The notes under the pieces: model-generated
The model's input: only the letters and a program-made list of their open reading frames with translations
Database searches by the model: none
Told to the model about the DNA's origin: nothing
In this document: piece after piece, positions 1 through 5,215 of the stretch
Layout: every line of letters begins with the position of its first letter
How positions within the stretch are numbered: position 1 is the first letter of the stretch
Position numbers and translations under genes: made by a program
Source of the DNA: Clostridiales bacterium UBA1763
GTDB lineage: Bacteria > Bacillota > Clostridia > Oscillospirales > Oscillospiraceae
Length of the DNA: 9,559 bases
Assembly: GCA_002314685.1 (NCBI GenBank)
Contig: DCHB01000014.1
Coordinates: forward strand, 1 to 9,559
Reading direction: 5' to 3'

Positions 1-441
1 TGCCACGGCAATATTTGCAGGTCGCCGATGGCGGAGTTTGTCATGAAAGACCTTGTGCGCAGGGCGGGGCAGGAGCAGAGCTTTTATATCGAGTCCGCCG
101 CGACGAGCACAGAGGAAATCGGCAATCCCGTCTATCCGCCTGCACGCCGAAAGCTGAGCGAGCACGGCATTGACTGCGCGGGCAAGACCGCGAGGCAGAT
201 TACAAAAGCCGATTATGACAGCTTCGATTATATAATCGGTATGGATGAAGCAAATCTGCGAAACATGAAAAGAGTCTTCGGCGGCGATAAGGAAAACAAG
301 CTGAGCTTGCTCATGGATTACACCGACTGCCCGCACTCTGTCGCCGACCCGTGGTACACGGGCGATTTTGAGGCGACATGGCGCGATGTCTCCGAGGGCT
401 GTGAGTGCCTATTGAATAAGATAACAAAAAAGACATGCTGA
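1..441 (+). CDS. Low-molecular-weight protein tyrosine phosphatase, 5'-truncated by window edge
   Basis: This cytoplasmic phosphatase family (LMW-PTP, related to YwlE/Wzb) hydrolyses phosphotyrosine or phosphoarginine through a cysteinyl-phosphate intermediate. The open frame runs from base 1, and its first visible residues are CHGNICRSPMAE, the P-loop C-x5-R-S. The first codon is therefore the catalytic Cys and the Arg six residues later binds phosphate. About ten N-terminal residues lie outside the window. The ATG at 28 is internal and should not be used as the start. The general-acid loop DPWY (codons 346-357) is present near the C terminus, as expected. About 146 residues are visible, which fits the family length of roughly 150. 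The stop codon 439-441 lies in the loop of a terminator hairpin. His replaces the more usual Leu/Thr after the catalytic Cys. The family is certain, but the substrate cannot be read from sequence. Confidence 0.93.
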   Translation, partial: CHGNICRSPMAEFVMKDLVRRAGQEQSFYIESAATSTEEIGNPVYPPARRKLSEHGIDCAGKTARQITKADYDSFDYIIGMDEANLRNMKRVFGGDKENKLSLLMDYTDCPHSVADPWYTGDFEATWRDVSEGCECLLNKITKKTC

Positions 442-454
442 GCATGTCTTTTTT
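426..454. terminator. Bidirectional intrinsic terminator between convergent genes
   Basis: A perfect stem GACATGC/GCATGTC (432-438 with 442-448) closes a 3-nt loop TGA, flanked by six A on the left and six T on the right. The loop is the stop codon of the upstream phosphatase. The reverse-strand LysR gene ends at 455, directly beside the T tract, so the same hairpin can serve both genes. Confidence 0.9.
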
Positions 455-1330
455 CTATATATTTGCCTCAAACCATTTGACAGCATACTGCACGAAGCGC
501 CCGACAGCGGGGGCTGCGTGCTTTAACGAGGGAATTGCAATGCCTAAGGTGATACTCCTCGGCGGGTCGAGTGGGACTTTTGCAACTTTCCACGGCCACT
601 TTGTGGTGATGAGCTCGTTCATAACGCTCATGCCGAGCCCGTTTTCAACCATTGCAAGCGATGAGGATGTCTCACTTGTCGCATATTCAACATCAACATT
701 GACACCAAGCTCATCAAATAAGGTCAACACATCGTCATCCTGACCGAGGCAGGGGAATATGAGGTGCTCGTTTTCGCATTGCTTAATAGGAAATTTGTCC
801 TTGCCTGCATAGGGATGATTTTCGGGCAGTATAGCAATCATCCTGTCCTCTTTAACGGGAATCCAATCATATTTCATCTGAGGCTTGTAGCTGAAAAACG
901 CAATATCCGCCTGCTTGTTGTCAAGCAGATGTGACTGGTCAGAGTGAGAGCCCTCGATTACCTTAATCTTAATATTCGGATAATCGCGCTGAAAATCCGC
1001 TATAATCTGCGGAAGCCAGCACATTCCGATGCTTGCGTATGTAGCGATGCTCACAGACCCGACGACAAGTCCGTTCATCTCTGAGGCAAGCTGAAAAACG
1101 CTGTTTTCCTGCTGAACATAGTCTCTTAAATAGGGAATAATCTTTTCTCCGTTTGATGTTGCGGCAACGCCTTTTTTCGTTCGGCTGAGAAGCTTTACGC
1201 CGAGCTCATTTTCAAATGCCGTAATAAGCTGACTGACACCCGAGGGCGTGTAGTTGAGAATTTCCGCCGCTTTTGTTAAACTTCCCGTCTCAGCCGCGGT
1301 AATAAACGCCTTGCATTTTGCTGTATCCAT
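455..1330 (-). CDS. LysR-family transcriptional regulator
   Basis: This is a 291-residue LysR-type regulator, the usual family length. Residues about 1-60 form the winged helix-turn-helix, with the conserved pattern AAETGSLTKAAEILNYTPS, then VSQLITAFENELGVKLLSR (normally ...LE..LG..LF.R). Residues about 90-290 form the periplasmic-binding-protein-like effector domain (VSIATYASIGMCWLPQIIADF, ending in a typical GLGMSVMNE segment). The start is supported by GAGGT (reverse strand, about 1338-1342) seven bases before the ATG. The gene is divergent from a small membrane-protein gene at 1473, the classic arrangement in which the regulator controls its neighbour and itself. Two dyads in the intergenic region are candidate binding sites. 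The inducer is unknown. The last helix of the HTH and the residues Asn-Tyr-Thr-Pro-Ser-Gly suit the subgroup annotated simply as LysR family in Clostridia. Confidence 0.93.
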   Translation of the reverse strand: MDTAKCKAFITAAETGSLTKAAEILNYTPSGVSQLITAFENELGVKLLSRTKKGVAATSNGEKIIPYLRDYVQQENSVFQLASEMNGLVVGSVSIATYASIGMCWLPQIIADFQRDYPNIKIKVIEGSHSDQSHLLDNKQADIAFFSYKPQMKYDWIPVKEDRMIAILPENHPYAGKDKFPIKQCENEHLIFPCLGQDDDVLTLFDELGVNVDVEYATSETSSSLAMVENGLGMSVMNELITTKWPWKVAKVPLDPPRSITLGIAIPSLKHAAPAVGRFVQYAVKWFEANI

Positions 1331-1344
1331 ATAGCCTACCTCTA

Positions 1345-1410
1345 TTAAGAAAAACTTAAAACACTCTTAACTAAACCTTGTTTGACATTTAACAAACAAT
1401 ATTCTACACT
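1345..1410 (+). promoter_or_regulatory. Divergent promoter region with two candidate LysR operators
   Basis: A forward sigma-A-type promoter has TTGACA at 1382-1387, a 17-bp spacer and TACACT at 1405-1410. It would start transcription near 1417, about 56 nt before the small membrane-protein ATG. The perfect dyad TTGTTTG-N8-CAAACAA (1378-1384 and 1393-1399) overlaps the -35 box. A second dyad, TTAAG-AAAAA-CTTAA (1345-1349 and 1355-1359), contains the T-N11-A spacing typical of LysR boxes. It lies just upstream of the regulator's own ribosome site, which fits autoregulation. On the reverse strand TAGAAT (1406-1401) is a possible -10 for the regulator, but no good -35 accompanies it. Promoter elements are seen directly; the operator roles are inferred. 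Confidence 0.6.
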
Positions 1411-1472
1411 AAAAACAACAAAAGAAAAGACCAATATTTTCATATACCTATTAAAAAATGGAGGAACTAAAA

Positions 1473-1661
1473 ATGAAGAACATCCTTTCTGAGCTTTCCA
1501 TCATCTGCCTCTTTGCGGCGGCAATCCTCGGTGCATTCATGGGCAAGGCAACCGTAGCGGGCGCAGAGCTCGTATTCGGCATTGCGGCACTCGTATGCGC
1601 GGCAATATTTGTCGTATCTCTCGTAGTAAACGTATCAAAAAGAGCACACCACGCAAGCTGA
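1473..1661 (+). CDS. Small two-helix membrane protein, 62 aa, unknown function
   Basis: This hypothetical membrane microprotein begins MKNILSELS. Two hydrophobic segments are visible: residues about 9-24 (SIICLFAAAILGAFMG) and about 34-52 (VFGIAALVCAAIFVVSLVV). A polar tail VSKRAHHAS follows and may sit in the cytoplasm by the positive-inside rule. An upstream in-frame ATG at 1458 overlaps the ribosome site. GGAGG at 1460-1464 sits eight bases before 1473, so 1473 is preferred. The gene is monocistronic: it has its own promoter (1382-1410) and a strong terminator at 1695. It is divergent from the LysR gene, suggesting LysR control, possibly as the regulator's main target. No family was recognised, and it could be a regulatory or accessory membrane peptide. 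Confidence 0.8.
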   Translation: MKNILSELSIICLFAAAILGAFMGKATVAGAELVFGIAALVCAAIFVVSLVVNVSKRAHHAS

Positions 1662-1694
1662 TTTAAGATTTAATCCCATCACTCTCTCTATCTT

Positions 1695-1731
1695 ATAAAA
1701 AAGGAAGTACCGCAAGGTACTTCTTTTTTTT
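1695..1731 (+). terminator. Intrinsic terminator of the small membrane-protein gene
   Basis: The stem GAAGTACC/GGTACTTC (1704-1711 with 1716-1723) is closed by the stable tetraloop GCAA. It is preceded by an A tract and followed by eight T. It lies 33 bases after the stop codon of the gene ending at 1661. Its sequence is nearly repeated at 1937-1970. Confidence 0.9.
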
Positions 1732-1751
1732 AGACTGACCAAAAACCAAAC

Positions 1752-1853
1752 TGTCGGCATGAAAGACCTGCAAACAGCGGGGGAGCTTGAGGGGGCAAAG
1801 GCCCGCCTCAATTTGATCGCCGACAACAAAAAGCCTCGTTTCCGAGGCTTTTT
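1752..1853 (+). other. Possible structured RNA segment
   Basis: TGTCGGC (1752-1758) pairs perfectly with GCCGACA (1819-1825). Inside, 1787-1811 folds into a hairpin: TTGAGG with CCTCAA, then GGGC with GCCC, loop AAAG and a single bulged G. A terminator-like hairpin follows three bases later (1828-1853). A closing stem, an internal hairpin and a terminator are what a small RNA or leader would show. However, no promoter was found directly upstream, and a terminator at 1695-1731 precedes it. It matches no RNA family I can name. Treat it as a structural observation rather than an RNA gene. Confidence 0.25.
1828..1853. terminator. Terminator-like hairpin
   Basis: AAAAAGCCTCG (1828-1838) pairs perfectly with CGAGGCTTTTT (1843-1853) around a 4-nt loop TTTC. 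The flanking A and T tracts make it functional in either direction. It does not directly follow a recognised gene. Confidence 0.7.
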
Positions 1854-1854
1854 C

Positions 1855-1884
1855 AAAAATGCACAGAGGTTTCTGGGCATTTTT
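1855..1884. terminator. Terminator-like hairpin adjoining the previous one
   Basis: AAAAATGC (1855-1862) pairs with GCATTTTT (1877-1884). After one A/G mismatch, CAGA (1864-1867) pairs with TCTG (1872-1875) around the loop GGTT. It begins two bases after the preceding hairpin ends, so the two form a tandem pair. Confidence 0.55.
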
Positions 1885-1902
1885 TGGCGGCTTTTCGGTG
1901 CA

Positions 1903-1931
1903 GTCTAAAAAGTCCGAGGGACTTTTTGGAC
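1903..1931. terminator. Terminator-like hairpin
   Basis: AAAAAGTCC (1907-1915) pairs with GGACTTTTT (1919-1927) around a 3-nt loop GAG. Four more pairs (GTCT with GGAC, including one G-U) extend the stem to 13 pairs. The left foot overlaps the inner inverted repeat CAGTCTA. Confidence 0.55.
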
Positions 1932-1936
1932 AAGCT

Positions 1937-1970
1937 GAAAAAGGAAGTACCGCGAGGTACTTCCTTTTTT
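1937..1970 (-). terminator. Intrinsic terminator of the DUF4830-type gene
   Basis: The stem GGAAGTACC/GGTACTTCC (1943-1951 with 1956-1964) has a tetraloop GCGA on the forward strand, five A on the left and six T on the right. On the reverse strand it starts immediately after the stop codon at 1971-1969. It is almost identical to the hairpin at 1695-1731. Confidence 0.85.
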
Positions 1971-2436
1971 ATTCCTTACATTTGAGTGCGTGCATGAAGC
2001 CGTCAAGCTCCGCGGAGTGAACATCACCGCCGATTACGCGCCGCCCTTTAATATATAATGTTGCGTAAACAGTGGAGTCATGCGGATAATTTGTAATCAC
2101 GTAGGTGTATTGCTCACACTCGCTTCCGCCGTAGGAGGAAAAATCATAGCCCTGCTCGGTCTGCATGGAGGCATAGCCGAGCATAACGCCCTCAAATGCG
2201 CTCGGCAATAAAACGGTTTTGCGCTCCTCGCTTGTTACCTCAATGTCCCAACCGAGCTCGTTGAGATATTTTTCGCGTCCCGTTGATGTAGAAACGTCAA
2301 TAAGCTCAGATTTCCCGAAGCTGCAGCCGGGGGAGGCACAGAGTGCAACGGAGGCAAGCATAACAGCCGCAATAATGAGAATAATTATTACTGCGCTTTT
2401 CTTTGTTAACTTAAAACATTTTGTAAAATCAATCAT
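1969..2436 (-). CDS. DUF4830-type membrane-anchored protein
   Basis: This 155-residue protein has an N-terminal hydrophobic anchor or signal segment at residues about 14-34 (SAVIIILIIAAVMLASVALC). An outward-facing domain follows, with REKYLNELGWDIEV, QTEQGYDFSSYGGSECEQYT and RRVIGGDVHSAELDGFMHAL. The pattern FL...GW, Q..QGfDl..Y.G....YTY.v.NYP and viGGDv.S.eldGFMH.L agrees with my recollection of the DUF4830 family of Clostridia, whose function is unknown. The start ATG at 2436 has AAGGG seven bases upstream on the reverse strand. The Cys after the hydrophobic stretch is not in a clear lipobox, so a membrane anchor is more likely than a lipoprotein. It is divergent from the pseudouridine synthase gene, with 61 bp between starts. 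No convincing reverse-strand promoter was seen. A Domain search would settle the family. Confidence 0.85.
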   Translation of the reverse strand: MIDFTKCFKLTKKSAVIIILIIAAVMLASVALCASPGCSFGKSELIDVSTSTGREKYLNELGWDIEVTSEERKTVLLPSAFEGVMLGYASMQTEQGYDFSSYGGSECEQYTYVITNYPHDSTVYATLYIKGRRVIGGDVHSAELDGFMHALKCKE

Positions 2437-2453
2437 AATATGCCCTTTAGGTG

Positions 2454-2482
2454 TTCAAATATTCCTCGGTTTGTGATATAAT
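2454..2482 (+). promoter_or_regulatory. Extended -10 sigma-A promoter for the rsuA-type gene
   Basis: The perfect -10 TATAAT lies at 2477-2482 and is preceded by TG at 2474-2475 (extended -10). A 17-bp spacer separates it from the weaker -35 TTCAAA at 2454-2459. The expected transcription start is near 2489, only about nine bases before the ATG at 2498. Confidence 0.75.
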
Positions 2483-2497
2483 CATCAAGGTGATTTT

Positions 2498-3211
2498 ATG
2501 TTCTTAATGAGACTTGATAAGTACATATCGGAGTGCGGCGCGGCATCAAGACGCGAAATTAAGCTCATTGTAAAGTCGGGCAGAATAAGCGTTGACGGGA
2601 TAGTAGCGACAGCACCCGAGATGAAGCTCGACGCTGAAAAAGCCGTTGTGCGCCTTGACGGTACTATTCTAAAATATGAAAAATACCACTATTTTATGCT
2701 CAATAAGCCCGAGGGAGTTTTGTCCGCAACCGATGACGGCAAGCAAAAAACGGTGCTTGACCTTTTCCCACCCGAGTTAAGACGCTTAAAGCTTTTTCCT
2801 GTCGGAAGACTCGACAAGGACACAACGGGGCTTTTGCTTATTACCGATGACGGCGACTTTGCGCATAAGGTAATATCGCCGAAATCGGGCATAGTTAAGA
2901 CCTATCATGCCGTGACAGAGGGCACGGTAACTGCCGAGGATACTGCCGCGTTTGAGCAGGGAATAGTGCTTGCCGACGGAACAAAATGCCTACCCGCAGA
3001 GCTTGAAATTTTGCCCGACGGAAGCTGTCTTGTCAAGGTTATGGAGGGGAAATATCATCAGGTAAAGCGTATGCTTGCCGCCTGCGGAAAGCCCGTAAAA
3101 GCGCTGAAAAGAATAAAAATCGGCGGGCTTGAGCTTGATAAAAGCCTTAAAGCGGGTGAATTTTCGGCACTTTCACAAGAACAGTTGTGCAGAGTGATGA
3201 TGGGAAAATAA
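2498..3211 (+). CDS. rsuA: RsuA-family 16S rRNA pseudouridine synthase
   Basis: This enzyme isomerises a specific uridine to pseudouridine in rRNA; for RsuA proper this is U516 of 16S rRNA. Residues about 4-50 form an S4 RNA-binding domain (RLDKYISECGAASRREIKLI). The catalytic domain contains FMLNKPEGVLSA and the signature GRLDKDTTGLLLITDDG, with the presumed catalytic Asp at residue 106. KYHQVKRMLAACGKPV near residue 187 is the conserved C-terminal motif. At 237 residues it has the family's usual length. The start at 2498 is chosen because AAGG (2487-2490) is seven bases upstream. The ATG at 2507 would begin the protein at MRLDKY but is too far from that site. The RsuA versus RluB/E assignment is by overall pattern, so the exact target base is inferred. 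It appears to be transcribed alone. Confidence 0.93.
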   Translation: MFLMRLDKYISECGAASRREIKLIVKSGRISVDGIVATAPEMKLDAEKAVVRLDGTILKYEKYHYFMLNKPEGVLSATDDGKQKTVLDLFPPELRRLKLFPVGRLDKDTTGLLLITDDGDFAHKVISPKSGIVKTYHAVTEGTVTAEDTAAFEQGIVLADGTKCLPAELEILPDGSCLVKVMEGKYHQVKRMLAACGKPVKALKRIKIGGLELDKSLKAGEFSALSQEQLCRVMMGK

Positions 3212-3296
3212 CCAATTTTTTGAGATTTTTTTGTTCATAATAGCAAATAAAAACGCGCTTTTTTTGGAAAATACACAAAAACAGCATATTATTCTA

Positions 3297-3325
3297 TTGA
3301 ATTTCGCACAAAAAAGTATTATTAT
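3297..3325 (+). promoter_or_regulatory. Sigma-A-like promoter of the PucR-ftsEX-ctp-greA-lysS operon
   Basis: TTGAAT (3297-3302), a 17-bp spacer and TATTAT (3320-3325) lie in the AT-rich 3212-3384 gap, giving a leader of about 53 nt. This is the only promoter-like match found before the seven-gene run. The rest of the gap shows only a weak A5-CGCGC-T5 possibility near 3250-3266 as a terminator for the preceding gene. Confidence 0.5.
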
Positions 3326-3384
3326 GTTAAAAGCATAATTGAAACTTTGTCGTTAATTTACCCATATACAGGGGAGGAATAGTA

Positions 3385-4476
3385 ATGTCCAGCAGGATTT
3401 TCCAGAGTGTTATTATTCAAATCAAGGAAGCAACCGACAGATGCATCGGCGTTATTGACGAGCAGGGCTTTGTCATTACCTGCAGTGAGCTTCCCATGAT
3501 AGGCTCTCGCCTTGACGATTTCCAGAGCCTTAATTTTGACAGCGCAGAGCCCGTTTTTGTCAGCCATTCCCGTACATATAAAATCCTCGGCGCGAGTAAC
3601 GCAAAGTTTGACTATGCCGTTTTCGTTGAGGGCTGTGATGAGCTTGCAAAGGTCAGCTGTATGATGGCGGCTGTCGCATTCAACGAGGCTAAGACCAATT
3701 ATGAGGAGAAGTTTAATAAGGCTTCCTTCCTCAAGAGCATTATTTCCGATAACATCCTGCCCGGTGACGTGTATGTCAGAACAAAGGAGCTTCACTTCGT
3801 CCCCGATGTTCCGCGTGCCCTTTTCCTTGTGCGTCAGGTTGAGCATACCGATGTCGCCGCGGTTGAGGTGCTTTCCAATATCTTTTCCGATAGACAGCAC
3901 GATTTTGTCATCAGCGTAAATGAGGCTGACCTCGTTGTAATCAAGGAGCTACCCAACGGCGACAACAGCAGCGAAATAAAGGCTATTGCCGAGAATATCG
4001 AGAGAACTCTCGATACTGAGCTGCAGATAAAGTGCATTATCGGTATCGGCACAACAGCGAGACATTTAAGAGAGCTTGCCGACCGCTATAAGGAAGCACA
4101 GATTGCAATTGATGTCGGCAGAGTTTTCGACTCGGACAAGACCATAATAAGCTACGAAAATCTCGGCATCGGCAGAATTATTTATCAGCTTCCGACCACT
4201 CTTTGCGAGATGTTCCTAAATGAAGTTTTCAAGAAAAATCCGCTTGAAACTCTCGATGAGGACACCCTCGACACGATAAATCAGTTCTTTGAGAACAACC
4301 TCAACGTGTCGGAGACCTCCCGCAAGCTGTATGTCCACCGCAATACGCTGGTTTACCGTCTTGAGAAAATCAAGAAGATTACGGGACTTGACCTGCGTGA
4401 GTTTGACCATGCAATCGTGTTCAAGGTTGCAATGATGGTCAAGCAGTATCTGGACTCTGTAAATAACGGTCGTTGA
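3385..4476 (+). CDS. PucR/CdaR-type transcriptional regulator with C-terminal HTH
   Basis: This 363-residue cytoplasmic regulator has the PucR-type C-terminal helix-turn-helix (HTH_30). Residues about 305-358 read NVSETSRKLYVHRNTLVYRL, then EKIKKITGLDLREFDHAIVF, the strongly conserved signature of that domain. The middle (about 130-270) resembles the CdaR GGDEF-like segment, with ELQIKCIIGIGTTARHLREL and YKEAQIAIDVG. The N-terminal 100 residues are a probable sensor region with a GVIDEQGFVITCSE stretch, similar to sensory folds, but no ligand can be named. The start is supported by GGAGG at 3373-3377, seven bases before the ATG. The gene lies 46 bp before ftsE on the same strand with no terminator between, so it is probably co-transcribed and may regulate the operon. 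DNA targets are unknown. Confidence 0.88.
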   Translation: MSSRIFQSVIIQIKEATDRCIGVIDEQGFVITCSELPMIGSRLDDFQSLNFDSAEPVFVSHSRTYKILGASNAKFDYAVFVEGCDELAKVSCMMAAVAFNEAKTNYEEKFNKASFLKSIISDNILPGDVYVRTKELHFVPDVPRALFLVRQVEHTDVAAVEVLSNIFSDRQHDFVISVNEADLVVIKELPNGDNSSEIKAIAENIERTLDTELQIKCIIGIGTTARHLRELADRYKEAQIAIDVGRVFDSDKTIISYENLGIGRIIYQLPTTLCEMFLNEVFKKNPLETLDEDTLDTINQFFENNLNVSETSRKLYVHRNTLVYRLEKIKKITGLDLREFDHAIVFKVAMMVKQYLDSVNNGR

Positions 4477-4522
4477 AATTAAGGCGGGAAGCCTTCCGCT
4501 GTAATCCTCAGGAGGAAAATCA

Positions 4523-5215
4523 ATGGTTCAAATGAACAATGTCACGATGGTCTATGACAACAGCGATGTTGCCGCACTTGACAATTTCAGTCTGACCATC
4601 AATGAGGGTGAGTTTGCCTTCCTTGTCGGACCCTCCGGCTCGGGCAAGACCACCATTATCAAGCTTCTCACGGGTGAGATAAGACCGTCCGACGGCAAGG
4701 TAGTCGTCAACGGCTTCAATATGAGCAATATGAAGCAGAGAAAAATGCCTCAGATGCGCAGAACCCTCGGCGTCATTTTCCAGGACTTCCGTCTTATCGA
4801 CAAGATGACGGTTTATGATAATGTCGCATTTGCAATGCGCGTTGTCGGCGCAACAAATAAGCAGATAAAGGCAAGAGTGCCTCATGTGCTTGAGCTTGTC
4901 GGTCTTGAGGGACGCGAAAAGCGTCTGCCCGCTGAGCTTTCGGGCGGCGAGCAGCAGCGTGTCGCAATAGCAAGAGCCTTAGTCAATAATCCCACCATGA
5001 TTATTGCCGACGAGCCTACGGGTAACCTTGACCCCGTGCGCAGTCTTGAGCTTATGCTTCTGCTTGAGAAGATTAACGAGATGGGTACTACGATTTTGGT
5101 AGTTACTCACGAGAAGGAACTGGTCAATGCTTTCTCCAAGCGCGTTATCGCCATTGACGGCGGTCATCTGATCAGTGACGGAATGGATGGGTATTACAGC
5201 TATGAAATGGAATAA
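4523..5215 (+). CDS. ftsE: Cell division ATP-binding protein FtsE
   Basis: FtsE is the cytoplasmic ATPase of the FtsEX complex. It uses ATP to drive FtsX, which activates peptidoglycan hydrolases at the septum or cell wall. At 230 residues it has typical length. Visible ABC motifs are Walker A GPSGSGKT (36-43), the Q-loop Gln in VIFQDFRL (87), signature LSGGEQQR (139-146), Walker B MIIADEP (159-165, catalytic Glu 164) and the switch His in VVTHE (196). FQDFRL and the D-loop TGNLDP are characteristic of FtsE rather than generic ABC exporters. AGGAGG at 4510-4515 is seven bases before the ATG. The end overlaps the start of ftsX by 14 bases, giving translational coupling. Confidence 0.97.
   Translation: MVQMNNVTMVYDNSDVAALDNFSLTINEGEFAFLVGPSGSGKTTIIKLLTGEIRPSDGKVVVNGFNMSNMKQRKMPQMRRTLGVIFQDFRLIDKMTVYDNVAFAMRVVGATNKQIKARVPHVLELVGLEGREKRLPAELSGGEQQRVAIARALVNNPTMIIADEPTGNLDPVRSLELMLLLEKINEMGTTILVVTHEKELVNAFSKRVIAIDGGHLISDGMDGYYSYEME

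Larger units (their letters stand above)
1695..1972. repeat. Hairpin-rich interval with inverted-repeat ends
   Basis: The gene-free stretch 1662-1968 is filled mainly by this interval. Its outer ends carry ATAAAAAAGGAAGTACC (1695-1711) and the same 17 bases inverted (1972-1956). Further in, TAGACTG (1731-1737) is matched by CAGTCTA (1901-1907), and the bases inside these also match loosely (ACC-A4-CC against CACC-G-A4-GCC). Between them are a GC-rich hairpin (1787-1811) and three more A-tract/T-tract hairpins. The outer copies may simply be similar terminators of two convergent genes. The matching inner arms also allow a small non-autonomous mobile element or a duplicated terminator block. 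No target-site duplication is evident. Confidence 0.5.

Noticed and set aside
435..743. Forward-strand open frame of 102 codons overlapping the 3' end of the LysR gene
   Set aside because: It begins inside the terminator, has no ribosome site and runs antisense to a clear LysR coding sequence.
1635..1880. Reverse-strand open frame of 81 codons
   Set aside because: It crosses several terminator hairpins and the 3' end of the small membrane-protein gene, has low-complexity Ser/Pro/Lys composition, and matches no family I recognise.
3245..3270. A5-CGCGC-T5 stretch as terminator of the rsuA-type gene
   Set aside because: The stem would consist only of A-T pairs around a GC loop, too weak to call as an intrinsic terminator.
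3358..3900. Reverse-strand open frame of 180 codons
   Set aside because: It is antisense to the PucR-type gene and arises from its codon bias. No domain or ribosome site supports it.
4477..4522. Short hairpin GCGG...CCGC before ftsE as a terminator or attenuator
   Set aside because: The stem is short and bulged and has no T tract. The genes look co-transcribed.
5175..5201. Earlier FtsX starts at GTG 5175 and ATG 5187
   Set aside because: They add residues not typical of FtsX and lie deeper inside ftsE. The family N terminus matches the ATG at 5202.
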